Source: an uncultured Thalassolituus sp.
Lineage (GTDB): Bacteria; Pseudomonadota; Gammaproteobacteria; Pseudomonadales; Oceanobacteraceae
Length of the DNA: 17,510 nucleotides
Reading direction: 5' to 3'
Assembly (NCBI GenBank): GCA_913054055.1
Contig: CAJXIT010000026.1
Span: forward strand, 1 to 17,510
Every line of letters starts with the position of its first letter. Positions within the stretch are counted from its first letter, which is position 1. Of the stretch, positions 6,790-15,136 are shown one piece after another. The notes below the pieces were generated by a model. That model was given only the letters and a program-made list of their open reading frames with translations, was not told where the DNA came from and ran no database searches. The position numbers and the translations under genes were made by a program.

Positions 6790-7488
6790 TTAAGCAGGCT
6801 TGATGGTTTGCATTAAGTAGTTTACATCTGTATCACGACCTAATTTATAGGTTTTTGTAATCGGGTTGTAACTCATGCCTGCCATGTCGCCCACGGTTAA
6901 ACCTGCATTTCTTGCCCACGAGCCTAGCTCACTGGGTCGAATGAATTTTTTATATTCGTGGGTGCCTTTTGGCACCATATTTAAAACGTATTCTGCGCCA
7001 ATTATCCCCAGTACAAAACTTTTAGGGTTGCGATTTAGTGTAGAGAAAATGACTTGCCCACCGGGTTTACAAAGTTGATAACAAGCTTTAACAATGGAAA
7101 CGGGGTCGGGTACATGCTCTAACATTTCTAAGCAAGTGACCACATCAAAACTGCCAGCGTGTTGTTCGGCCAGCTCTTCCACAGGAATCACTTGGTAGTC
7201 AATGTTTAAACCGCTTTCTAAAGCATGAAGCTTAGCCGTGGTGATGTTAGCTTCGCCCATGTCGATGCCTGATACACTGGCACCACGGTGAGCCATGGCT
7301 TCACTTAAAATGCCGCCGCCACAACCCACGTCCAAAACTTTTTTACCCGCTAGCTGAACGTGCTCATCAATGAAATTTGTGCGCAAAGGATTGATGTCGT
7401 GCAGGGGTTTGAATTCACTTTCTTTGTCCCACCAGCGAGTGGCAATGGATTCAAATTTTGCAACTTCTGCGTGATCAACATTGGTCAT
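6790..7488 (-). CDS. ubiG: Ubiquinone biosynthesis O-methyltransferase
   Basis: This 232-residue class I methyltransferase has the UbiG opening (NVDHAEVAKFE, then RWWD and FKPLHDINPLR). The SAM-binding loop is VLDVGCGGG at 51-59, an acidic residue ends strand 2 (GIDM, about 74-77), and the post-motif is EMLEHV at 121-126. It performs both O-methylation steps of ubiquinone biosynthesis, on the polyprenyl catechol and on demethylubiquinol, at the inner face of the membrane. Length matches the family. The ATG at 7488 has an AAGAGAA stretch upstream. It lies 45 bases after mtaD and 16 bases before mupP on the same strand, so it is an internal operon gene. Both UbiG and the neighbouring deaminase touch SAM metabolism: UbiG releases S-adenosylhomocysteine, a possible MtaD substrate. 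Confidence 0.96.
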   Translation of the reverse strand: MTNVDHAEVAKFESIATRWWDKESEFKPLHDINPLRTNFIDEHVQLAGKKVLDVGCGGGILSEAMAHRGASVSGIDMGEANITTAKLHALESGLNIDYQVIPVEELAEQHAGSFDVVTCLEMLEHVPDPVSIVKACYQLCKPGGQVIFSTLNRNPKSFVLGIIGAEYVLNMVPKGTHEYKKFIRPSELGSWARNAGLTVGDMAGMSYNPITKTYKLGRDTDVNYLMQTIKPA

Positions 7489-7533
7489 GATGGTTTCTCT
7501 TAATCTTTTCTTAAAGCATATTATTGATATGCG

Positions 7534-8850
7534 TTATTTTGCCTGAATTTTATCGGCCCATTGCTGAGCCAGCTCAACAAGTTGGGTTTCATTCATATGG
7601 CAAAGCTGTTTATTTTTAACCTGTAGATTACCCGCCACCCAAACGTGATCAACTTGTTGGCGTGTGGCCGTGTAAACAATATGGGAAATAGGGTCGTAAA
7701 CAGGGGCGCTGGCAATCTCGTTTAAATCTATGGAAATTAAATCGGCCTGCTTGCCTACCTTGATCGAACCGATTTGATCCTCTTTGCCTAACGCTTTGGC
7801 CCCATTAATGGTGGCCATTTTAATGGCTTCTAATGCAGGCAGAGCAGAGGCGTCGTTTGCCACAGCTTTGGCAATAAGCGCGGCGCTGCGCATTTCGCCG
7901 AGCATGTCTAAATCGTTATTGCTGGCGCTGCCATCTGTGCCAAGGGCCACATTGATGCCCGCTTGCTGTAATTTGTGAGTGGGGCAAAACCCGCTGGCCA
8001 GTTTTAAATTGGATTCTGGGCAATGAATCACATGAGTATTCGATTCTTTAAATAATTGAATATCAGTATCGGCAACTTGAGTCACATGCACGGCTTGCAC
8101 GTCAGGCCCCAAAAAGCCCAGTTTAGACAGTCTTTCACTGGGACGCATGCCGGTTTTCTGCTGGGCGTCGGCCACTTCAAATTCCGTTTCGTGTAAATGA
8201 ATTTGAATAGGGATATTGAGCTGTTCGGCCAAGGTGCGAATATTAGTTAATGGTTCATCACTGACCGTATAAGGGGCGTGGGGGCCAAAGCCAATATCGA
8301 CTAGCGAGTGATGTTTAAAGTGATTATGAGCAGTGATGATTTTTTCGATGTAATCTTCTGGGCCTGTGCCATAAGGGGTTGGAAAATCTAAAATAGGGCC
8401 ATAACAAATGGCGCGCATGCCCAGCTCTGCTGCGGTGTCTGCGGCCACTTCAGGGTAGAAATACATGTCGCTGTAGCAGGTGGTACCACTTCTTAGCATT
8501 TCAGCAATGCCAATTTTGGTGCCGTCGGCCACAAACTCAGGGCTGACCCATTGCCCTTCGGCTGGCCAAATGTGCTCTTCTAACCAAGTCATTAATGGCA
8601 AGTCATCGGCCATGCCTTTAAACAGATTCATGGCAGTGTGGCCATGGCAGTTGATTAGCCCCGGCATTAATACTTGTTTGGGTAAATGAACGTGTTCTGC
8701 GGTGGAGTATTTATTTTGCGCCGCTTGGGCACTGAGTATATCGACGATACGATCTTCTTTGATCACCACAGCGTGATCGCTTAACAATTGCTCATCTTCT
8801 AAAGTGAGAAGCCATTGGGGCATGATGATGCAGGTGTTGTTAGCGGTCAT
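7534..8850 (-). CDS. mtaD: 5'-methylthioadenosine / S-adenosylhomocysteine deaminase (TRZ/ATZ family)
   Basis: Amidohydrolase-fold metalloenzyme of 438 residues. In the numbering of the longer frame (from 8868), metal ligands are expected at H75 and H77 (NCHGH), H224 (HLHE, with E227 as acid/base) and D312 (GTDGSASNNDLDML). H261 may be a further active-site histidine. The family deaminates methylthioadenosine, and often S-adenosylhomocysteine, to the inosine forms. PA3170, at the same position in Pseudomonas aeruginosa, is a methylthioadenosine deaminase. I chose the ATG at 8850 with a TTGGA upstream; a TTG at 8868 would add six residues, and either is possible. It is the first gene of the minus-strand operon, divergent from gyrA. 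A related guanine- or triazine-type deaminase is possible but less likely given context. Confidence 0.87.
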   Translation of the reverse strand: MTANNTCIIMPQWLLTLEDEQLLSDHAVVIKEDRIVDILSAQAAQNKYSTAEHVHLPKQVLMPGLINCHGHTAMNLFKGMADDLPLMTWLEEHIWPAEGQWVSPEFVADGTKIGIAEMLRSGTTCYSDMYFYPEVAADTAAELGMRAICYGPILDFPTPYGTGPEDYIEKIITAHNHFKHHSLVDIGFGPHAPYTVSDEPLTNIRTLAEQLNIPIQIHLHETEFEVADAQQKTGMRPSERLSKLGFLGPDVQAVHVTQVADTDIQLFKESNTHVIHCPESNLKLASGFCPTHKLQQAGINVALGTDGSASNNDLDMLGEMRSAALIAKAVANDASALPALEAIKMATINGAKALGKEDQIGSIKVGKQADLISIDLNEIASAPVYDPISHIVYTATRQQVDHVWVAGNLQVKNKQLCHMNETQLVELAQQWADKIQAK

Positions 8851-9108
8851 ATTTGAGTCCAATTTCAAAATTCTGTTTAAAAAGTGATCGCATTTTCTCG
8901 AAGGTCATGCAGTATAACGCAAATCCTGTATTTTTGGCCCTTTTGATTGGAGCTAATGTATTGATTTGTGGTAAAGTTCTTGGCTTTATTTGGGTCCATC
9001 TAAGAGCTTCATCTTTGGCAAAGTAACGTCAGCTTGATGAAATTTTATACGGCTCTTGGAAGATAACAATAACGCCTAGTGAATAGGGCGAACATAAGGG
9101 ATACCTTC
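8851..9108. other. Divergent promoter region of mtaD operon and gyrA
   Basis: This spacer of 258 bases must drive the mtaD operon leftwards and gyrA rightwards. On the minus strand TATACT (8911-8916) is a good -10 box about 55 bases before the mtaD start but has no clear -35. On the plus strand TTGATT (8961-8966) and TTTATT (8985-8990), 18 bases apart, are a weak pair for gyrA. No mtnA gene, remnant or other reading frame was seen here. Confidence 0.5.
9096..9100 (+). promoter_or_regulatory. Ribosome binding site fixing the gyrA start
   Basis: AAGGG lies eight bases before the ATG at 9109. It supports that ATG over the in-frame GTG at 9079, which has no such site and would add ten residues not present in other GyrA proteins. 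Confidence 0.8.
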
Positions 9109-11736
9109 ATGGGTGACTTGAGCAAAGAAATCCTACCGGTCAATATTGAAGACGAGCTAAAACAGTCCTACATGGATTACGCCATGAGCGTAATTGTAGG
9201 TCGTGCTCTTCCTGATGTACGCGACGGTCTTAAACCTGTGCACCGTCGTGTTTTACACGCAATGAATGTACTGGGTAACGATTGGAACAAAGCCTACAAA
9301 AAATCTGCCCGTGTGGTCGGTGACGTAATCGGTAAATATCACCCCCATGGTGACAGTGCGGTGTATGACACCATCGTTCGTATGGCACAGCCTTTTGCCA
9401 TGCGTTATATGCTGGTGGATGGTCAAGGTAACTTTGGATCGGTTGATGGTGACAGTGCAGCGGCCATGCGTTATACCGAAGTGCGTATGGATAAAATTGC
9501 CCATGAAATGCTGGCGGATATTGATAAAGAAACCGTCGATTTCGTGCCGAACTATGATGGCACTGAGCAAATTCCTGAAGTATTGCCGACAAAAATTCCT
9601 GCTTTATTAGTTAATGGCTCAAGCGGTATTGCCGTGGGTATGGCCACCAATATTGCTCCTCATAATTTAACCGAAGTATTAAATGGTTGCTTGGCGTTAA
9701 TCGACAACCCTGATATTGATATTGATGGCTTGATGGAATTTATCAGTGGACCTGATTTCCCAACAGCGGCAATCATTAATGGCCGTGATGGTATTGTTGA
9801 AGCATACCGTACTGGCCGTGGCCGTGTTCAAATTCGTGCTCGTCACCATTTTGAAATGGATGATAAAAACGGCAAAGAATCCATTATATTCACTGAAATC
9901 CCTTATCAGGTGAACAAGGCTCGCTTAATTGAAAAAATTGCTGAGCTAGTAAAAGACAAAAAAATCGAAGGCATCACAGAGCTGCGTGATGAATCTGATA
10001 AAGAAGGTATGCGCATTGTGGTTGAGCTTCGCCGTGGTGAAGTACCAGAAGTGGTTTTAAATAACTTGTTTGCACAAACTCAATTACAAACTGTGTTTGG
10101 CATCAATACGGTTGCCTTGGTTGATGGTCAGCCAAAAATTCTCAATCTAAAAGACATGCTGAAAGCATTTGTTCGTCACCGCCGTGAAGTGGTGACGCGC
10201 AGAACCATTTATGATTTACGCAAAGCCCGTGAACGCGGACATATCTTAGAAGGCTTGGCTGTCGCGCTGGCAAATATTGATCCAGTGATTGCAGCGATTA
10301 AATCATCCCCAACCGGTGCAGAAGCAAAAGAGAAGCTTATCTCAACGCCATGGCAGCCAGGTGATGTGGCTGAAATGCTTGAGCGTGCAGGCAGTGATGC
10401 TTGTCGCCCAGATACTCTTGAAGATCAATACGGCTTCCGTGACGGTAACTACTACTTATCACCAGTCCAAGCGCAAGCCATTCTTGATATGCGTTTGCAA
10501 AAGCTAACGGGTCTTGAACATGAGAAGCTAATTGATGAATACCGTATTAAGGTAGAAGAAATTGCTGAGTACCTAGAAATTTTAGCCAGCAACGAGCGCT
10601 TGATGAATGTGATTCGTGAAGAGCTAGAGACGGTAAAAGCAGAATTTGGTGATGAACGTCGTACAGAAATTGTTGAGCATCGTCGTAGTCTAACGCTTGC
10701 AGATTTAATTGCAGAAGAAGACATGGCTGTAACTCTGTCTCACGGTGGCTACGCTAAGATTCAGCCAGTGAAAGAGTATCAAGCTCAACGTCGTGGTGGA
10801 CGCGGTAAGTCCGCTTCAGCCATTAAAGATGAAGATTTCATTGAGCATTTATTGGTAACCAGTTCTCACGATACCATCTTGTGCTTCAGTAATCGCGGTA
10901 AGGTTTACTGGTTGAAAGTATTTGATATTCCAGTGGCATCTCGCCAAAGCCGAGGCCGCCCAATTGTGAATCTATTACCGCTAGAAGCGGATGAAAGAAT
11001 CACAACCATTTTGCCGATTCGTGAGTACACTGAAGGTCATTACATCTTCATGGCCACGGAAAAAGGCACGGTTAAGAAAACCGATTTAACCGCCTTCTCT
11101 CGTCAGCGCTCAAGTGGTTTGATCGCCCTTGAATTAGACGATGATGATACTTTAATGGGCGCAGCCATTACTGACGGCTCTAAAGACATTATGTTAATGA
11201 GCAACGCTGGTAAAGCGGTGCGCTTTGCAGAAGAAAATGTTCGTGCCATGGGCCGTACTGCTCGCGGTGTGCGCGGCATTAAGATGCAAGATGATCAAAA
11301 AGTTGTGTCTCTGATTATTCCTGAAGAAGGCGGCACAGTACTAACGGCCAGTGAAAATGGCTTTGGTAAGCGTACCGCTGTTACCGAATTCCCAACCAAA
11401 GGCCGTGGTACGCAAGGCGTGATTGGCATGGTGATCAGTGAACGTAACGGTGCCCTTGTGGGGGCTGTTCAGGTTCAAGAAAATAACGAAATTATGTTGA
11501 TCAGTGACCAAGGTACCTTGGTTAGAACGCGAGTGAGTGAAGTGTCTACGTTAGGTCGTAACACTCAAGGGGTAACCTTGATTAAAGTGCAGGAAGGTGA
11601 GCGCTTAGTCGGTGTGGCTCCAATTCTTGATGCGGATGAAGATGACTTTGCAATGGATACGGTTTCCAGTGATATTGAAGCCAGTGCTTCAAATGAGGGT
11701 GCAGCCTCTGCCGATGAAAATTCAGTAGACGAATAA
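9109..11736 (+). CDS. gyrA: DNA gyrase subunit A
   Basis: The 875-residue protein equals the Escherichia coli GyrA in length and aligns at every landmark. It is the breakage-reunion subunit of the A2B2 gyrase that introduces negative supercoils. The catalytic tyrosine is Y122 in MRYTE. The quinolone-resistance region HPHGDSAVYD carries S83 and D87, the residues of susceptible enzymes. The GyrA box QRRGGRG sits at 560-566, exactly where expected, and marks a true gyrase rather than topoisomerase IV. After the beta-pinwheel domain comes a short acidic and serine-rich tail. The start was set at the ATG at 9109, giving MGDLSKEI as in relatives. The next gene begins 12 bases after the stop, so read-through transcription into it is likely. 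Confidence 0.99.
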   Translation: MGDLSKEILPVNIEDELKQSYMDYAMSVIVGRALPDVRDGLKPVHRRVLHAMNVLGNDWNKAYKKSARVVGDVIGKYHPHGDSAVYDTIVRMAQPFAMRYMLVDGQGNFGSVDGDSAAAMRYTEVRMDKIAHEMLADIDKETVDFVPNYDGTEQIPEVLPTKIPALLVNGSSGIAVGMATNIAPHNLTEVLNGCLALIDNPDIDIDGLMEFISGPDFPTAAIINGRDGIVEAYRTGRGRVQIRARHHFEMDDKNGKESIIFTEIPYQVNKARLIEKIAELVKDKKIEGITELRDESDKEGMRIVVELRRGEVPEVVLNNLFAQTQLQTVFGINTVALVDGQPKILNLKDMLKAFVRHRREVVTRRTIYDLRKARERGHILEGLAVALANIDPVIAAIKSSPTGAEAKEKLISTPWQPGDVAEMLERAGSDACRPDTLEDQYGFRDGNYYLSPVQAQAILDMRLQKLTGLEHEKLIDEYRIKVEEIAEYLEILASNERLMNVIREELETVKAEFGDERRTEIVEHRRSLTLADLIAEEDMAVTLSHGGYAKIQPVKEYQAQRRGGRGKSASAIKDEDFIEHLLVTSSHDTILCFSNRGKVYWLKVFDIPVASRQSRGRPIVNLLPLEADERITTILPIREYTEGHYIFMATEKGTVKKTDLTAFSRQRSSGLIALELDDDDTLMGAAITDGSKDIMLMSNAGKAVRFAEENVRAMGRTARGVRGIKMQDDQKVVSLIIPEEGGTVLTASENGFGKRTAVTEFPTKGRGTQGVIGMVISERNGALVGAVQVQENNEIMLISDQGTLVRTRVSEVSTLGRNTQGVTLIKVQEGERLVGVAPILDADEDDFAMDTVSSDIEASASNEGAASADENSVDE

Positions 11737-11748
11737 GGAAATTCTTGA

Positions 11749-12897
11749 ATGAGTCAGCATTCTGATGTGAATGAAATGCAGCAAGTGGGCCGTGATGCCC
11801 GCTTTGCTGATGATGAAATTAACCTTTTTGATTTGGTAAATGACTTAAATCTACAGAAGCGTTGGTTTTTTGGGCCGTTTACTGTTTGTCTTGTTTTAGG
11901 GCTTCTATATGTGAGTTTGGTTAAGCCTGTTTATCAAGTGAAGTCTGTTATCAAGGGGGCCACTGAAGGGGATTTAATTGAGTTAAATGCACCTCAATTA
12001 ACAGGCGGTCAAACAGAACAAAATATCGAGGGCGAGGAGCTTAAAGGGAAAATATTCTCAATGAGTGTCGAAGCAGCGTATACGCAAGCAAAGCAAGCTC
12101 TGTTATCCCGTGAATATAGAAGAAAATTTTACCAGTCTAAACTAGAAGAAATTAAAGGGTATGGCTTTTATGATGAAAGTTTAACGCTTGCCCAGAATTT
12201 TAACTCGTTTGATGATGACTTTCACATCAAGCTTTCTAACCCTAAAAAGGACGCAGAAAATTTCGTTGAAGTGAAGTTTGACTCTACTAATTCAGAGTTT
12301 GCTACCCAGTTTTTGAATGAGTACGTGGCTTTTAGCCTGGCTACTCGTTTGATGGCTATCGAAACGAATTTGAAAAATAAGTTGTCAATGGCTATTGACC
12401 AGCTTGAGTATCAAGCGGGTTTGATTAAGGGTACTTATGACGCTAACAAAAATCGAAGAAAGCTAGAGTTAAGTGAGGCTCTAACTATTGCGAAAGCAAT
12501 TGGCCAAAAGAACCCCATCCAGCAAAAAGGCAATATGATAACTGGTGGCGGTAAGCTGCCTGATTATATGTTTGGTGAAAAAGCACTCAAAGCTGAGTTG
12601 ACTGTGATTGACCGTCGAGCGGAGACCAGTAAAGAGCTTCCATTTGGTGAGGGGTATTTTGTTGCAGGCCTACCTGCTTTGTTATTTGAAATTAAAAGCC
12701 TGAAAGAATTAAATGTTGACTTTACTAAAGTCAGTTTGGCCAAGGTGGATGAGCTTGCAACCCTACCGCGTAACCCCATTAAACCAAGAAAAATGTTAAT
12801 CATGGCCTTAGCTGGTGTGGCAGGTGGCTTTTTGGGGTTGATGATGGCCTTGGTGGTCGCTGCATACAAACGCTACAAGCAAGAGCGTGAAGCGTAA
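11749..12897 (+). CDS. Wzz/GumC-type polysaccharide chain-length determinant
   Basis: The 382-residue protein has the polysaccharide co-polymerase layout. A short cytoplasmic start contains DEINLFDLVNDL, followed by a membrane segment at about 39-58. A large periplasmic region of about 290 residues is rich in charged helices. A proline-containing stretch (LPRNPIKPRKMLI, 339-351) leads into a second membrane segment at about 349-373 and a basic cytoplasmic tail. No tyrosine-kinase domain is attached. Such proteins oligomerise in the inner membrane and set the chain length of O-antigen, enterobacterial common antigen or exopolysaccharide made by Wzy. It is somewhat longer than typical O-antigen Wzz, so which polymer it controls is unclear. 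An AGGA ribosome site precedes the ATG, only 12 bases after gyrA. No other polysaccharide gene is in the window, and in Pseudomonas the wzz of this neighbourhood lies further downstream, after ihfB. Confidence 0.83.
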   Translation: MSQHSDVNEMQQVGRDARFADDEINLFDLVNDLNLQKRWFFGPFTVCLVLGLLYVSLVKPVYQVKSVIKGATEGDLIELNAPQLTGGQTEQNIEGEELKGKIFSMSVEAAYTQAKQALLSREYRRKFYQSKLEEIKGYGFYDESLTLAQNFNSFDDDFHIKLSNPKKDAENFVEVKFDSTNSEFATQFLNEYVAFSLATRLMAIETNLKNKLSMAIDQLEYQAGLIKGTYDANKNRRKLELSEALTIAKAIGQKNPIQQKGNMITGGGKLPDYMFGEKALKAELTVIDRRAETSKELPFGEGYFVAGLPALLFEIKSLKELNVDFTKVSLAKVDELATLPRNPIKPRKMLIMALAGVAGGFLGLMMALVVAAYKRYKQEREA

Positions 12898-12925
12898 TTT
12901 TTTATAAGTTGATGTTTAAATAAAG

Positions 12926-14008
12926 ATGACTCGAGTTTATAACTTTTGTGCAGGCCCTGCCGCACTCCCTACAGCCGTTTTAGAAAAAGCTTCTGGTGAA
13001 ATGCTAAACTGGCAAGGTAAAGGTCTTTCTGTCATGGAGATGTCTCACCGTTCCACTGAATATGTGTCCATTGCCACTCAAGCAGAACAAGATTTGCGCG
13101 ATTTATTATCGATTCCTGATAATTATAAAGTTTTGTTCATGCAGGGTGGTGCTACCGCGCAATTTGCCATGATCCCAATGAACCTACTGCGTGGAAAAAA
13201 CACAGCCGATTACATTCATACAGGGCAGTGGTCTGCTAAAGCCATTAAAGAAGCCTCCCGTTACTGTGAAGTAAAATTGGCTGCCAGTGCAGAAGATAAA
13301 AACTTTACTTATGCGCCAAAGCAAGCTGATTTAAAGCTAAACCCAGATGCGGCCTATGTGCATTACACTCCTAATGAAACCATTGGCGGTGTGGAATTTG
13401 ATTACATTCCAGAAACAGGCGACGTGCCATTAGTGGCAGACTTCTCATCTTCTATTTTATCTGAAGAATTAGATGTTTCTAAATTTGCTTTAATTTATGC
13501 TGGTGCACAAAAAAACATTGGCCCAGCAGGCCTGTGTATAGTCATAGTTCGTGAAGATTTGTTGGGTGACGTATTGGAAGGTACCCCAACGGCAATGAAC
13601 TACCAAGTGGCTGCAGATAATGGTTCAATGTATAACACGCCAGCCACTTACTCTTGGTATTTAGCGGGCTTAGTATTTGACTGGTTAAAACAGCAGGGTG
13701 GCGTTTCAGCCATGGCAGTTATTAATCAGCGTAAAGCGAAAAAACTGTATGACTACATTGATGCAAGTGGTTTTTACGCCAACCCTGTGGCTGTTAATAA
13801 TCGATCTAAAATGAATGTGCCTTTTACTTTAAAAGACGCAGCATTAGATAAAACTTTCTTAGCAGGAGCTGAGCAAAAAGGTCTATTGAATCTTGCTGGC
13901 CATCGAAGTGTGGGCGGCATGCGAGCCAATATTTATAATGCGGTTACAGAAGAAGCAGTCGATGCTTTGATCGACTTTATGAAAGACTTTGCTTCACGCA
14001 ACGGATAA
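12926..14008 (+). CDS. serC: Phosphoserine aminotransferase
   Basis: The 360-residue protein is a standard SerC, a class V PLP-dependent aminotransferase. It starts with YNFCAGPAALP, has the HRS element at 41-43 and the phosphate-binding MQGGATAQF stretch at 72-80. It also has NETIGG at 150-155 and the PLP-binding lysine K196 in GAQKNIGP. It converts 3-phosphohydroxypyruvate plus glutamate to phosphoserine in serine synthesis. The homologous step with 4-phosphohydroxythreonine belongs to pyridoxal phosphate synthesis. The ATG lies 28 bases after the wzz-type gene. Its Shine-Dalgarno sequence is poor (an AAAG close to the ATG), and I see no terminator or strong promoter in the gap, so expression probably depends on upstream transcription. 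The next gene starts five bases after the stop. Confidence 0.98.
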   Translation: MTRVYNFCAGPAALPTAVLEKASGEMLNWQGKGLSVMEMSHRSTEYVSIATQAEQDLRDLLSIPDNYKVLFMQGGATAQFAMIPMNLLRGKNTADYIHTGQWSAKAIKEASRYCEVKLAASAEDKNFTYAPKQADLKLNPDAAYVHYTPNETIGGVEFDYIPETGDVPLVADFSSSILSEELDVSKFALIYAGAQKNIGPAGLCIVIVREDLLGDVLEGTPTAMNYQVAADNGSMYNTPATYSWYLAGLVFDWLKQQGGVSAMAVINQRKAKKLYDYIDASGFYANPVAVNNRSKMNVPFTLKDAALDKTFLAGAEQKGLLNLAGHRSVGGMRANIYNAVTEEAVDALIDFMKDFASRNG

Positions 14009-14013
14009 CAAAT

Positions 14014-15102
14014 ATGAGTGAAGAAAAAGAATTAGGCGTATTAAGGGATCAAATTGATTCTTTGGATCGTAAAATACATGAGCTAATTAACCAGCGTGCT
14101 CAATGCGCCCAAAATGTGGCCCATGTAAAAGAAAAATACGCTGGCGGTGAAAAAATTCAATTTTATCGTCCTGAGCGTGAAGCTCAGGTATTGCGTAAAG
14201 TTATGGATCGTAATGAGGGTCCCATAGCCGATGAAGATATGGCGCGATTATTTCGCGAGATTATGTCTGTTTGTTTAGCTTTGGAAGAGCCATTAAAAGT
14301 TGCATATTTGGGACCTGAAGGTACCTTTACACAAGCGGCTGCCACAAAACACTTTGGCCACAGTGCATTATGTGAAGGTCAGGTGTCCATTGCTGATGTT
14401 TTTCGCGAAGTAGAAGCTGGTAGTTATAATTACGGTGTCGTCCCGGTTGAAAATTCTACAGAAGGGGTGGTTACTCATACCCTGGATAGTTTTGCTCAAA
14501 GTAATTTGCAAATCAGTGGTGAAGTGGCATTGCGTATACATCATCACTTTTTAACGAATTCTGATGAAGCACAGATAACCAAAGTCTATAGTCACCCTCA
14601 ATCTTTAGCGCAATGTCGACAGTGGCTTGATACACACTGGGCAGGCATTGAACGCATTCCTGTGAGTTCAAATGCAGAAGCAGCTCGATTGGCTGCGCAC
14701 GAGGAAGGGGCTGCGGCTATTGCAGGTGATGCGGCAGCTGAGTTATATGGTGTGAAACAACTGGCAAATAGCATTGAAGATATGCCAGACAATACCACGC
14801 GTTTTTTGATAATTGGTAAAAAACGTACGGATTGCAGTGGTGATGATAAAACTTCCATAATGGTTAGTAGCAAAAACAAGCCCGGCGCGCTTTACCATGT
14901 GCTTGAACCATTTCATCAAGCAGGTGTGAGTTTAACGCGTATTGAGACTCGTCCTTCTAAAGCCGGTACCTGGACTTATAATTTCTTTATTGATTTTGAA
15001 GGCCATTCCCAAGACAAAGACATTGCACAGGTTTTGAATGAGATCTCCAAAGCGGTTTCAGATTTAAAAATTTTGGGCTCTTATCCTAAGGCCGTTCTCT
15101 AA
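14014..15102 (+). CDS. pheA: Bifunctional chorismate mutase / prephenate dehydratase (P-protein)
   Basis: Three domains are visible in the 362 residues. The N-terminal AroQ-type chorismate mutase (1-90) has R11, R28 and K39 matching catalytic positions, and a FYRPEREAQVL helix. The prephenate dehydratase domain (about 94-272) begins VAYLGPEGTF, includes VPVENSTEG and ends with the catalytic TTRFLIIG at 261-268. A C-terminal ACT domain (about 280-358) carries the phenylalanine-binding signatures GALYHVLEPF (291-300) and TRIETRP, where ESRP of other species reads ETRP. The protein converts chorismate to prephenate and then to phenylpyruvate, and the ACT domain implies feedback inhibition by phenylalanine. 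It starts five bases after serC, and its ribosome site (GGA) overlaps the end of serC, so the two are likely coupled. Confidence 0.98.
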   Translation: MSEEKELGVLRDQIDSLDRKIHELINQRAQCAQNVAHVKEKYAGGEKIQFYRPEREAQVLRKVMDRNEGPIADEDMARLFREIMSVCLALEEPLKVAYLGPEGTFTQAAATKHFGHSALCEGQVSIADVFREVEAGSYNYGVVPVENSTEGVVTHTLDSFAQSNLQISGEVALRIHHHFLTNSDEAQITKVYSHPQSLAQCRQWLDTHWAGIERIPVSSNAEAARLAAHEEGAAAIAGDAAAELYGVKQLANSIEDMPDNTTRFLIIGKKRTDCSGDDKTSIMVSSKNKPGALYHVLEPFHQAGVSLTRIETRPSKAGTWTYNFFIDFEGHSQDKDIAQVLNEISKAVSDLKILGSYPKAVL

Positions 15103-15136
15103 ACAACAGGATGCGAGTTTTTCTCGTGATTAAGTC

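Noticed and set aside
9079..9108. GTG start extending GyrA by ten residues
   Set aside because: No ribosome site precedes it, while the ATG at 9109 has AAGGG and gives the normal GyrA N-terminus.
9230..9592. Open frames of 120 and 105 codons on the minus strand inside gyrA
   Set aside because: They lie wholly antisense to the most conserved part of gyrA, have no ribosome site and show no recognisable protein features.
12912..12923. Three-codon frame (ATG TTT AAA TAA) two bases before serC
   Set aside because: It is too short to support a leader peptide, and no attenuator hairpin accompanies it.
15114..15126. CGAG-TTTTT-CTCG hairpin before hisC as a terminator
   Set aside because: A four-base stem with no T run after it is too weak; it is mentioned only as a possible minor effect on hisC translation.
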